Of a stretch of 64,000 bases of DNA, positions 13,750 through 21,577 are shown in pieces. This DNA is from Nocardioides sediminis (lineage in GTDB: Bacteria; Actinomycetota; Actinomycetes; Propionibacteriales; Nocardioidaceae). The stretch's first letter is position 1, and each line of letters starts with the position of its first letter. The stretch lies in contig NZ_PZYZ01000007.1 in NCBI RefSeq assembly GCF_003047295.1, forward strand, positions 1-64,000. Direction: 5' to 3'. Both the position numbers and the translations under genes were made by a program. Under the pieces are notes generated by a model. That model made no database searches. It worked only from the letters and a program-made list of their open reading frames with translations, and was not told where the DNA came from.

Positions 13750-14403
13750 TCAGCCGAAGGGCAGCGGCTCGGGCGCCAGGCTGACGGCCTTGGCCCGCGC
13801 CGCGGTGAGGCGGCGCCGGTGGTGCTGGCGGCACAGCACCTCGTAGGCGACCTCGGCCGGCGGCTCGTCGACCGCGTCCACGTCCCCGACGACGACCACC
13901 TCGCCCTCCACGACCATCACGCCGTTCTCGGTGCGCGCGTTGTGGGTGGCGCGCTTGCCGCACCAGCACAGCGCCTCGACCTGGAGCACGTTCATCCGGT
14001 CGGCCAGCTCCACGAGCCGGGCCGACCCCGGGAAGAGCATCGACCTGAAGTCGGTGAGGATCCCGAAGGCGAAGACGTCGATCTGCAGCTCGTCCACGAC
14101 CTTGGCGAGCTGGTCGATCTGGGCGGCCGAGTAGAACTGGGCCTCGTCGCAGATGAGGTAGTCGATGCGCCCGCCCGCCGTCAGCGTGCTGACGACGTAC
14201 TGCCAGAAGTCGAAGTCGGGCGGCACCTCGAGGGCGTCGTGGGTCAGGCCCAGCCGGCTCGAGAGCACCGCCTCGCCCGCACGGTCGTGCGAGGTGAAGA
14301 TCCGGCCCACCCGTCCGCGCGCCGCGTGGTTGTGGTTGGTCTGGAGCGCCAGCGTCGACTTGCCGGAGTCCATGGTGCCGGTGAAGAAGTGCAGTTCAGC
14401 CAC
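13750..14403 (-). CDS. tdk: Thymidine kinase (TK1/Tdk type)
   Basis: A 217-aa salvage enzyme that phosphorylates thymidine with ATP. The P-loop GTMDSGKST is at residues 9-17, the Walker B/lid region reads ICDEAQFYSAAQ, and the structural zinc site is formed by CWCGK and a later CRQHH. The C-terminus extends the usual family length slightly. The GTG at 14403 gives the conserved AELHFFTG start; a CAGGAT hexamer lies 8 nt upstream and there is no Shine-Dalgarno, so it is probably leaderless. It is transcribed alone, divergent from the rhodanese gene. Confidence 0.92.
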   Translation of the reverse strand: MAELHFFTGTMDSGKSTLALQTNHNHAARGRVGRIFTSHDRAGEAVLSSRLGLTHDALEVPPDFDFWQYVVSTLTAGGRIDYLICDEAQFYSAAQIDQLAKVVDELQIDVFAFGILTDFRSMLFPGSARLVELADRMNVLQVEALCWCGKRATHNARTENGVMVVEGEVVVVGDVDAVDEPPAEVAYEVLCRQHHRRRLTAARAKAVSLAPEPLPFG

Positions 14404-14411
14404 GAGGAGCG

Positions 14412-14417
14412 ATCCTG
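14412..14417 (-). promoter_or_regulatory. -10 hexamer CAGGAT of the thymidine kinase gene
   Basis: CAGGAT (minus strand) ends 8 nt before GTG 14403. Confidence 0.4.
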
Positions 14418-14444
14418 TCACAGCACACCCGGCGCCGAGGGGTG

Positions 14445-14450
14445 CAGGAT
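14445..14450 (+). promoter_or_regulatory. -10 hexamer CAGGAT of the rhodanese gene
   Basis: CAGGAT ends 7 nt before ATG 14458. The divergent thymidine kinase gene uses the same hexamer 30 bp away on the other strand. Confidence 0.45.
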
Positions 14451-14457
14451 GGGTGTC

Positions 14458-15282
14458 ATGACCCACTCTCCGCTGATCTCGGCCGACGCCCTCCGCGACG
14501 GACTGGCCGGCCTGACGGTGCTGGACGTCCGCTACCGGCTGGGCGGCCCGCCCGGCGCCCCCGAGCACGCCGCCGGCCACGTGCCGGGAGCGACGTACGT
14601 CGACCTCGACACCGACCTGTCTGACCCGCCGGCGGACCCGGTCGACGAGCGGGGACGGCACCCGCTGCCGTCCGCCGCACGCTTCATCGAGGCGATGCAG
14701 CGTGCCGGGGTGGGCCTCGAGTCGTCGGTGGTCGTGTACGACGACTGGCAGGGCCGCGCGGCGGCGCGGGCCTGGTGGCTGCTGCGCCACCACGGGCACC
14801 CCGACGTGCGCGTGCTCGACGGCGGCTGGGCGGCCTGGGTCGCCGCCGGTGGCGAGGTCGAGACCGGCACCACCGAGCCGCGCCGCGGTGACTTCCACGG
14901 CAGCCCGGGCTCGATGCCCGTGGTCGGGGCCGACCACCTCCTCGACGTGCCGGTGGTCATCGACGCCCGGGAGCCGGCGCGCTACCGCGGTGAGAACGAG
15001 CCGGTCGACCCGGTGGCCGGACGCGTGCCCGGCGCGGTCAACGTGGACACGGGCCGCAACCTGGACAACCACGGCCACTTCCGCGCCGCCGTGGAGCTCC
15101 GATCGGTCTACGGCGGCATGGGGGCGGCAGGCGGCGGCGACGTCGCGGTCTACTGCGGCTCCGGGGTCACCGCGACCCACGACATCCTCGCGATGGAGAT
15201 CGCGGGACTGCGGGCCTCCCTGTACGCCGGCAGCTGGAGCGGCTGGGTCTCCGACCCGGTCCGCCCGATCGAGCGGGGCTGA
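14458..15282 (+). CDS. Thiosulfate/3-mercaptopyruvate sulfurtransferase (two rhodanese domains)
   Basis: A 274-aa cytoplasmic sulfurtransferase. Two tandem rhodanese domains are visible: the inactive N-terminal one (AGHVPGATYVDLD, VVVYDDWQGRAAARAWWLL) and the catalytic C-terminal one (RVPGAVNVDT, YCGSGVTATHD) with the active-site Cys in the loop CGSGVT. That loop is of the mercaptopyruvate type more than the thiosulfate type (CRKGVT), so sulfur donor preference is open. The upstream in-frame ATG at 14449 falls inside the -10 hexamer, so ATG 14458 is chosen. A single gene. Confidence 0.88.
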   Translation: MTHSPLISADALRDGLAGLTVLDVRYRLGGPPGAPEHAAGHVPGATYVDLDTDLSDPPADPVDERGRHPLPSAARFIEAMQRAGVGLESSVVVYDDWQGRAAARAWWLLRHHGHPDVRVLDGGWAAWVAAGGEVETGTTEPRRGDFHGSPGSMPVVGADHLLDVPVVIDAREPARYRGENEPVDPVAGRVPGAVNVDTGRNLDNHGHFRAAVELRSVYGGMGAAGGGDVAVYCGSGVTATHDILAMEIAGLRASLYAGSWSGWVSDPVRPIERG

Positions 15283-15345
15283 GGGCCGCACACCCCGACC
15301 CGGACGTCTGACGAACGCCGCAACCTTCGCCCTCGGGCATGCGTG

Positions 15346-15372
15346 GTCCAGACCGGTCGGACCGGTCTGGAC
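15346..15372. promoter_or_regulatory. 27-bp perfect palindrome, candidate operator or terminator
   Basis: Arms GTCCAGACCGGTC and GACCGGTCTGGAC of 13 bp flank a single G. Inside it, the self-complementary octamer GACCGGTC occurs twice with 1 bp between. It lies 64 bp after the rhodanese stop and about 100 bp before the secreted-protein start. No U-run follows, which favours a protein-binding site over a terminator. Confidence 0.6.
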
Positions 15373-15473
15373 AAGGATTGCCAGAGACGCCACGGCGTGC
15401 ATCGAGCCGCGCCTACGGTCACGGCACTGACCCGCCGACTCGCGGCCCGGGCAACCCATCTCTGGAGCACTCT

Positions 15474-16817
15474 GTGACTTCTCGACTGCGTCGGCCTGCC
15501 GGCGCGCTTCTCGCCGGCGCCCTGGTCGCCGGTGTCCTCGGCAACTCGCCCCTGGCCCACGCGGCCGGGGACCCCGTCTCCGGCACAGTCACCGCTGTCG
15601 GTGGTGAAGCGCTGGCCGACATCCAGGTCGCCGCCATGCAGAACGAGGGCACGATGAGCGAGCCGTACTGGCAGAACATCGACTTCGCGACGACCGACGA
15701 GTACGGGCACTACTCGTTCCCCGACCTGCCCGACGGCACGTACCGGCTGGAGTTCGGCGACCGGCTCAACGCCAACCCGTGGGCCTCGGAGTTCTACGAC
15801 GACCAGCCGACCGTGGCAACGGCTCAGGACATCACCGTGGTCGGCGGCGCGGCGGACGGCCCGTTCGACGCCGAGCTCGCCGCAGAGTCCACCATCAGCG
15901 GCACCGTCACCGGCGCCGCGGGCGAGGGTCTCGCGGGCGCTGGCGTGTACGTCTACGAGCGCGCTGGCGGCGCGTGGGCATACCTCGACGAGACGAGGAC
16001 CGGTGACGACGGCACCTACCTGCTGCGCGCGCTGCCGCAGGGCACCTACCGGGTCGAGTTCCAGTACGAGACCCCGGAGGGCGACTTCCTCGGCGAGACG
16101 TGGAACAACGTCCAGTACCTCCCGCAGGGCCAGGACATCGTCGTCGCGGAGGACGGCAAGGACGTCGAGGGAGTCGACGCCGAGCTCGTCGCCGGCGAGT
16201 TCGACCCGGTCCCCTTCACCCTGGTGACCGAGCCCGCGATCAGCGGCGTGCAGCAGGTCGGCAACACCCTCACGGTGAGCACCGGCACCTGGAACCCCAC
16301 CCCGGCGACGACCGAGATCTACTGGTTCCGCGGCGAGGAGTACACCGGCGTCAGCGGGCCGACGTACTCCCTCACCGCCGCCGACGCCGGCCAGGTGCTG
16401 ACCGTCCTGGTGCAGGTCTACGCACCGGACGGGCAGTACGAGTACGCCAACGCGACCACCGGCGCGATCGCCGCGGCTCCGGTGCCGGCCGTCACCCCGC
16501 CGGCCCCGGTCGTGACACCTCCGGCGCCGGTCGTGACTCCGCCCGCCGCGACGATCACGTTCCCGAAGTCCATGGACGTCAAGGGCTCCCTCAAGGTCGG
16601 CTCGATGCTCAAGCTCACGAAGTACAAGGCCACCTCCGGCTCCACGGTGTCCTACACGTTCCAGTGGTACGCCGGCAGCAAGAAGATCAAGAAGGCCACC
16701 AAGGCCAAGCTCAAGGTGACCAAGGCCCTCAAGGGCAAGAAGATCTCGGTCAAGGTGACGGCCAAGGCCGGGACCACGACCAAGAAGGTGAAGGTCAAGG
16801 TCGGCAAGGTCCGCTGA
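15474..16817 (+). CDS. Secreted Ig/carboxypeptidase-regulatory-like surface protein
   Basis: A 447-aa exported protein. It has an N-terminal signal peptide with a likely cleavage after AHA near residue 32. Two carboxypeptidase-regulatory/SpaA-like beta-sandwiches follow (GTVTAVGGEALADIQVAAM; GTVTGAAGEGLAGAGVYVYE, each with a YGHYSFPDLPDGTYRLEF-like core). Next come an Ig-like module (PAISGVQQVGNTLTVSTGTW), a proline linker with three TPPAPVV-type repeats, and a lysine-rich C-terminal Ig-like module (IKKATKAKLKVTKALKGKK). No LPXTG or membrane anchor is present. The GTG start at 15474 has GGAG 6 nt upstream. Role unknown; adhesion or cell-wall association is a guess from architecture. Confidence 0.75.
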   Translation: MTSRLRRPAGALLAGALVAGVLGNSPLAHAAGDPVSGTVTAVGGEALADIQVAAMQNEGTMSEPYWQNIDFATTDEYGHYSFPDLPDGTYRLEFGDRLNANPWASEFYDDQPTVATAQDITVVGGAADGPFDAELAAESTISGTVTGAAGEGLAGAGVYVYERAGGAWAYLDETRTGDDGTYLLRALPQGTYRVEFQYETPEGDFLGETWNNVQYLPQGQDIVVAEDGKDVEGVDAELVAGEFDPVPFTLVTEPAISGVQQVGNTLTVSTGTWNPTPATTEIYWFRGEEYTGVSGPTYSLTAADAGQVLTVLVQVYAPDGQYEYANATTGAIAAAPVPAVTPPAPVVTPPAPVVTPPAATITFPKSMDVKGSLKVGSMLKLTKYKATSGSTVSYTFQWYAGSKKIKKATKAKLKVTKALKGKKISVKVTAKAGTTTKKVKVKVGKVR

Positions 16818-16831
16818 CCCGCTGACGCAGG

Positions 16832-16859
16832 ACGGGGGTGGCCACCTGGCCGCCCCCGT
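16832..16859. terminator. Hairpin terminator between convergent genes
   Basis: ACGGGGGTGGCC and GGCCGCCCCCGT form a 12-bp stem (one G-U pair) around ACCT, 14 bp after the secreted-protein stop and just before the MOSC stop. It can serve both strands. Confidence 0.6.
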
Positions 16860-16862
16860 TCG

Positions 16863-17702
16863 TCACGTCCGGACCGTGACCGGGTCGCCGACGCGGACGG
16901 TGCCGTCCGACTCCGGCACGAGGCTGATGGCGAACCACGTCTTGTGGTCCCACTGCCGGTGCCTCGACAGCGTGCGGATCGGCTCCTTGCCGGTCGCGAG
17001 CGAGCCGAGGTCGATGGTGGTCATCACGCAGCGGTCGGTCGGCTTGGCGATCCGGAAGTCGACGTCACCGATCCGCACACCGGCCCAGGAGTCCTCGGCG
17101 AAGGGCTCGTCACCGTCGACGACGAGGTTGGGCCGGAACCGCTCCATGGGCATCGGCTCCGGCGGCTCCTCGCCGCGCTCGAGGGCACCCTCGACGATCC
17201 AGTCGTTGAGCCGGCGCAGCGAGGCCTCGCTCGCGAGGGTCACCGGGTAGCCGTCGGCGTACGCCGTGTGGTCGCCGGGCCGGGAGAACTCCGGGTTGAG
17301 CCGTCGGCGGGTGGGGTCGTCGCACCACACCAGGCGGACGTCGTCGCGGCCCAGCGCCGTACGCACCCAGGTGTCGGCCTCGTCGCCGGCCGGGACGCCC
17401 TGCAGCTCCCGCGAGAACAACCGCACGCGCACCAGGTCGCCGACGGGGTGGTCGAGGTCGAGGTCGGGGAGCCCGTCGGCGCGCAGCCGCAGGTCGCGCC
17501 CCACGCCGGCATCGGTGCGAGGGGTGTCCGCGGTGATCGCGAACAGGCCGTGCTCCTCGCGTGCGGTGACGGTGACGCCGTCGGCGTCGACGACGACCCA
17601 GGAGCGGTCGTCAGCCAGTCCCCGGGGCGACACGACGGCGCTGGCGAGGGGCCGGATCGCCGTGCTCTTGACGGGATGGGTGGCCAGGCCGGTGATCTGC
17701 AC
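16863..17702 (-). CDS. MOSC domain protein (YcbX/mARC-like)
   Basis: A 279-aa soluble protein. The N-terminal MOSC beta-barrel domain starts ITGLATHPVKSTAI. The C-terminal MOSC domain contains RFRPNLVVDGDEPFAEDSW and KPTDRCVMTTID, where the Cys is the expected molybdenum-cofactor ligand. Such proteins reduce N-hydroxylated compounds using a molybdenum cofactor and a redox partner. No ferredoxin domain is fused here, unlike enterobacterial YcbX. GTG 17702 is the only sensible start. It lies 9 bp after the acyl-CoA reductase stop on the same strand and may be transcribed with it. Confidence 0.82.
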   Translation of the reverse strand: MQITGLATHPVKSTAIRPLASAVVSPRGLADDRSWVVVDADGVTVTAREEHGLFAITADTPRTDAGVGRDLRLRADGLPDLDLDHPVGDLVRVRLFSRELQGVPAGDEADTWVRTALGRDDVRLVWCDDPTRRRLNPEFSRPGDHTAYADGYPVTLASEASLRRLNDWIVEGALERGEEPPEPMPMERFRPNLVVDGDEPFAEDSWAGVRIGDVDFRIAKPTDRCVMTTIDLGSLATGKEPIRTLSRHRQWDHKTWFAISLVPESDGTVRVGDPVTVRT

Positions 17703-17711
17703 GGGTGATGT

Positions 17712-19721
17712 CTACCAGTGCACTCCCTTGAAGATCCTCGCCACCATGATCTGCTCGGACTCCCGCGCGCCGCCCTCGGGGACCTCGCCCCGGGCCGCCG
17801 CCGAGTCCGGGAAGACGTTGTAGGCCATGTTGAGCAGCCGGAAGGTCGCCTTGGGGGCCACGGTGTGCGCGACGGCACCGACGTTGCCGAGCGCCGTGTT
17901 GATCTCGTGCGGCCGCTCCACCATCGCCCTGACGAGGATGTCCGCCGCCTGTGCCGGGCTGATCATGGGGAACTTGTCGTAGAGCTTGGTCGGCGCGGTC
18001 ATCGGCGTGCGCACCAGCGGCATGTGGATGTTGGTGAAGCTGATCCCGTTGCCGACGACCTCGCTGGCCACGACGTTGGACCAGGCGTCCAGGGCGGCCT
18101 TGGACGCGACGTACGCCGAGAAGCGGGGCGGGTTGGTCTGCACGCCGATGGAGCTGACGTTGACGACGTGGCCCGACTGCTGGCGCTGCATCACCGGCAT
18201 CAGTCCGACGACCAGGCGGACGGCACCGAAGTAGTTGAGCTGCATGGTGCGCTCGAAGTCGTGGAACCGGTCCTGGGACAGCCGCAGCGAGCGGCGGATC
18301 GAGCGGCCGGCGTTGTTGACGATGAAGTCGACCGACGGAAGGTCGGCGGCCACCTGCTCGCAGAGCCGGTCGATCGCGTCGAGGTCGGAGAGGTCGCAGG
18401 GGTAGACGTGCGCCTGGCCGCCGCGCAGCTCGATCAGGGCGCGGGTGTCCTCGAGCTTGTCCTTGCCGCGGGCGACGAGGACCGGGATGCCGCCCGCCTG
18501 GGCGACCTTGAGGGCCGTCACCTGGCCGATTCCCGAGGAGGCGCCGGTGATCACCACGTGCTTGCCCTGGAGGGCGGCGCGGGTGGCGCGGTCGCGTCCG
18601 GTCGCGTCGTCGAGGTGGTCCTCCCACCAGGCCCACAGGGCGGGGGCGTAGGACTCGAGGTCGGGGACCGCGATCCCGGAGCCGGCCAGCGCCTTCTCCG
18701 TACGACGGGAGTCGAAGACCGCGGTGAAGCTCGTGTGGCCGACCACCTCGGCCGGCACCCCGGCACGTCCCAGGGTCTGGTCGAGCAGCAGCCGGCCGGG
18801 GGCCGACCGGACGGCGGTGCCGACGAGCGAGGACGGGCGCAGCAGCCGGGGGACCAGGCCTAGCGGTCCCGCTGAGGTCACGTGCCGGTCGATCGGCGTG
18901 GCGAAGCGGGGCGCCCCGGCGGCCGCGCAGAAGAGGTTGATGACCTCCACCACGGACTGCGGCTCGGGGTTGACCAGGTGGAACGCCTCGCCGTCGCGGT
19001 CGGGGAGGTGCGCCAGGTGGTCCATCGCCGAGGCGACGTAGTCGACGGGCACGACGTTGGTGTCGCCGAGGTCGACGCCCAGCAGCGGCAGCCACGACGG
19101 CAGCACGTCACGCAGCATCTTGAGCAGCGGGAAGAAGTAGTAGGGGCCGTCGACCTTGTCCATCGCCCCGGTCTCGGAGTGCCCGACCACGACGGCCGGC
19201 CGGTAGACCCGCCACGGGACGGCCGACTGCTCGCGGACGAGACGCTCCGACTCGTGCTTGGTGCGGTGGTACGGCGAGGGGAGGTGCTGGCCCTCGGCGA
19301 ACATCGTCTCGTCGAACACGCCCCGGTGGTCGCCCGCCGCCGCGACCGAGGACACCTGGTGGAAGCACCCGGCGGCGACCGCCTCGGCCAGGGCCAACGC
19401 GTTCCGGGTGCCCTCGACGTTCATCGCGTCGTTGGTCTTGTCGTCGGCCGTCATGTCGTAGACGGCGGCGAGGTGGAACACGTGGTCGATGCGGCCCGCG
19501 TGCTCACTGATCCACGTGGGGTCGACGCCCAGCGTCGGCTCCGTGAGGTCGCCGGTCACCGGCACGACCCGGCTGTCGTCCCACTGCCGCAGCAAGGTCT
19601 CGAGCCGGCCGCGGGACCCCTCCCGGACCAGGACGAAGACGTCGCCGTCGCGGTGGTCGAGGAGCTCCTCGACGAGGTGGCGGCCGATGAACCCGGTGGC
19701 ACCGGTCACGAAGTACGACAT
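17712..19721 (-). CDS. Two-domain fatty acyl-CoA reductase (NAD-epimerase-like + SDR)
   Basis: A 669-aa fusion of two Rossmann reductases. The N-terminal extended-SDR/thioester-reductase-like domain has GATGFIG at 7-13 and the catalytic YHRTK at 151-155. The C-terminal classical SDR domain has GASSGIG at 393-399, NNAG at 469-472 and YVASK at 537-541. This layout and length match bifunctional fatty acyl-CoA reductases that take acyl-CoA through the aldehyde to the fatty alcohol (Marinobacter type, 660 aa; also mycobacterial homologues). The N-terminal domain would reduce the thioester, the C-terminal one the aldehyde, feeding wax esters or ether lipids. A TAGTCT hexamer 8 nt before the ATG suggests a leaderless mRNA. 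Confidence 0.78.
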   Translation of the reverse strand: MSYFVTGATGFIGRHLVEELLDHRDGDVFVLVREGSRGRLETLLRQWDDSRVVPVTGDLTEPTLGVDPTWISEHAGRIDHVFHLAAVYDMTADDKTNDAMNVEGTRNALALAEAVAAGCFHQVSSVAAAGDHRGVFDETMFAEGQHLPSPYHRTKHESERLVREQSAVPWRVYRPAVVVGHSETGAMDKVDGPYYFFPLLKMLRDVLPSWLPLLGVDLGDTNVVPVDYVASAMDHLAHLPDRDGEAFHLVNPEPQSVVEVINLFCAAAGAPRFATPIDRHVTSAGPLGLVPRLLRPSSLVGTAVRSAPGRLLLDQTLGRAGVPAEVVGHTSFTAVFDSRRTEKALAGSGIAVPDLESYAPALWAWWEDHLDDATGRDRATRAALQGKHVVITGASSGIGQVTALKVAQAGGIPVLVARGKDKLEDTRALIELRGGQAHVYPCDLSDLDAIDRLCEQVAADLPSVDFIVNNAGRSIRRSLRLSQDRFHDFERTMQLNYFGAVRLVVGLMPVMQRQQSGHVVNVSSIGVQTNPPRFSAYVASKAALDAWSNVVASEVVGNGISFTNIHMPLVRTPMTAPTKLYDKFPMISPAQAADILVRAMVERPHEINTALGNVGAVAHTVAPKATFRLLNMAYNVFPDSAAARGEVPEGGARESEQIMVARIFKGVHW

Positions 19722-19729
19722 GCCAGCGG

Positions 19730-19735
19730 AGACTA
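19730..19735 (-). promoter_or_regulatory. -10 hexamer TAGTCT of the acyl-CoA reductase gene
   Basis: TAGTCT on the minus strand ends 8 nt before ATG 19721. Confidence 0.45.
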
Positions 19736-19763
19736 CTCGGAACCGGCCCGCCCGTCGGCGGGT

Positions 19764-19787
19764 CGGACCGGCCGATCAGTCGGTCCG
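19764..19787 (-). terminator. Hairpin downstream of sepH
   Basis: CGGACCG and CGGTCCG form a 7-bp stem with a 10-nt loop, beginning 2 bp after the sepH stop. There is no U-tract, so termination is only probable. Confidence 0.4.
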
Positions 19788-19789
19788 GT

Positions 19790-20812
19790 TCAGTCGGACT
19801 TGCCGCCGCCGAACATGATCTCGTCCCAGCTCGGCACCGACGCGCGGCCGCGACCCTTGCGGGCGGGCTTCTTCGCCGGACGCTCGTCGGCTGCGGGCGG
19901 CTCCGTCGTGTCACCGTCCGCAGCAGCGGCCGGCTCGGGTCCGGTCGACTGCTGCCCGGGCTGCTTGTCCTCGGACGGCTCGGTCTCGGCGGGCTCGTCT
20001 ACGTAGGCCTCGATCGGCTGCTCGCCGCCGAGGCCGGCGACCTCGGTCAGGTCCATCGTGGTCTCGGCGTCGCCCGGTGCGTCGGCGGGGGAGGTCTCGG
20101 TGTCGTGCACCATCTCGATGGCGTCCTCGCCGAGCGGCAGCTCGTCGGGGCGCACGGAGGACAGCCGACGCTGGCGGGCCTGCTGGAGGTCGTCCCGGCT
20201 GGCCGTCGCGGAGGGAGCCGATGCGGCCGGGGGCCGGCTGACCTGCTCGCCGACCAGCCACCGGGCGTGGTCGTCCTCGAGGGTCACGAAGTTGCCGCGC
20301 ACGTCGAACGCGAAGGTCGCCGTGCCGCTGCGACCGGGCGTCGAGAAGGCGCCGGTCAGGGTCCACCGGCCGTCCTCGCGGCGCCAGGCGTCCCACTCGA
20401 CGACCGACGGGTCGACATTGACGGAGCGGAGCTGCGCGGCGGCGGCCTCGCCGAGGGTGCGGGCCCCGGTCTCGCCGGAGCGGCGGCGTACGGACGAGAG
20501 CTGGGCACGCTGCGCGACGTGGGCTCGCTCGGCGAGCACGGGCGCCGCGAACGGCATGATGCGCTCCACCGTGGTCTGGGCGGCCTGCGCCACTGCCTCG
20601 GCTGACTCGCCGGACCTGATGCGCGCCTGGATGTCTCTGGGGCGGAGGGATGAGTCCATGGTGATCTCCAACTGGCCGATGCGGGCGTGCTCGCCGCGAA
20701 GGGCGGCCCGAAGAGCGTCGTCGACGTCGAGCGTGTGCTCGGCGCCGTCGTCCTCCACCAAGAGCAGCCGCTTGCCGTCATCGCTCAGTCCCGCGAGCGT
20801 GAGGTGGGCCAT
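19790..20812 (-). CDS. sepH: Septation protein SepH (DUF3071)
   Basis: A 340-aa cell-division protein. The conserved N-terminal DUF3071 domain (MAHLTLAGLSDDGKRLLLV, RPRDIQARIRSGESAEAVAQ, IMPFAAPVLAERAHVA) covers about 170 residues and includes a helix-turn-helix-like segment; an acidic, low-complexity linker follows and the protein ends in basic KKPARKGRGRASVPSWDEIMFG. In Streptomyces SepH stimulates FtsZ assembly and helps place septa. The C-terminal SWDEIMFG tail is the kind of conserved end seen in this family. AAGGAG lies 10 nt before the ATG. It is divergent from the TRIC gene. Confidence 0.85.
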   Translation of the reverse strand: MAHLTLAGLSDDGKRLLLVEDDGAEHTLDVDDALRAALRGEHARIGQLEITMDSSLRPRDIQARIRSGESAEAVAQAAQTTVERIMPFAAPVLAERAHVAQRAQLSSVRRRSGETGARTLGEAAAAQLRSVNVDPSVVEWDAWRREDGRWTLTGAFSTPGRSGTATFAFDVRGNFVTLEDDHARWLVGEQVSRPPAASAPSATASRDDLQQARQRRLSSVRPDELPLGEDAIEMVHDTETSPADAPGDAETTMDLTEVAGLGGEQPIEAYVDEPAETEPSEDKQPGQQSTGPEPAAAADGDTTEPPAADERPAKKPARKGRGRASVPSWDEIMFGGGKSD

Positions 20813-20925
20813 CGGTGCTGGACTCCTTGAAGCGGTGGTGGTTCTCCGGTCCGTCCGAGCCTACGCCAGCGGTGCCGCGCCGCACCGCTAGGCGGGCGGC
20901 GCGCCCACGCCGGGATGGCGCTCGA

Positions 20926-20931
20926 TAGCCT
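20926..20931 (+). promoter_or_regulatory. -10 hexamer TAGCCT of the TRIC channel gene
   Basis: TAGCCT ends 6 nt before GTG 20938; no Shine-Dalgarno. Confidence 0.55.
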
Positions 20932-20937
20932 GCGGCG

Positions 20938-21573
20938 GTGTCCACCGCCGACCCGCCCCTCATCCTGGTGGTCTTCGACCTCGTGGGCATCTTCGTCTTC
21001 GCGATCTCCGGTGCGCTGGTGGCCGTGCGCCGGCACTTCGACCTGTTCGGGGTCCTGGTGATGGCGGGTACGACGGGACTCGGCGGCGGCTTCCTGCGCG
21101 ACGTGCTCATCGACGCGACCCCGCCGGCGGCGCTCATGGACTGGCGCTACCTCGTGGTGCCGGTCCTCGCCGGGCTGCTGACCTTCGCCTTCCACCCCAC
21201 CGTCGGTCGCCTCGAGCGGCAGGTCGACGTCTTCGACGCCTTCGGGCTGTCGCTGTTCTGCGTCACGGGTGCTCTGAAGGCGGTCGAGTTCGGCCTCGGG
21301 CCGATCCCGGCCGCGCTGATGGGCATGGTGACCGGCATCGGCGGGGGGATGGTGCGGGACCTGCTCGCGAGCCGGCCGCCGGTGGTCTTCAGCGGCAACC
21401 TCTACGCGACCCCGGCGCTGCTGGGGGCGGCGGTGGCCGTCGGCCTGGACGCCACCGTCCTGCCGCTGGGGGTCGTGGTCCTCACGGCCGCCGGCGCCTG
21501 CCTCGTGCTGCGCCTGCTCGCGATGGTGCTCGACTGGCGGGCCCCCCTGCCGTCGGGGCCGGCCAACGTGTGA
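20938..21573 (+). CDS. TRIC-type cation channel family protein (UPF0126)
   Basis: A 211-aa membrane protein with about six to seven hydrophobic segments arranged as two related halves, each with the glycine-rich signature (TTGLGGGFLRDVL at the first, VTGIGGGMVRDLL at the second). Prokaryotic TRIC homologues form trimeric cation (K+) channels. The ion here is not known. It is leaderless by its promoter position and ends 4 bp from the convergent flavoprotein gene. Confidence 0.85.
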   Translation: MSTADPPLILVVFDLVGIFVFAISGALVAVRRHFDLFGVLVMAGTTGLGGGFLRDVLIDATPPAALMDWRYLVVPVLAGLLTFAFHPTVGRLERQVDVFDAFGLSLFCVTGALKAVEFGLGPIPAALMGMVTGIGGGMVRDLLASRPPVVFSGNLYATPALLGAAVAVGLDATVLPLGVVVLTAAGACLVLRLLAMVLDWRAPLPSGPANV

Positions 21574-21577
21574 CTCG

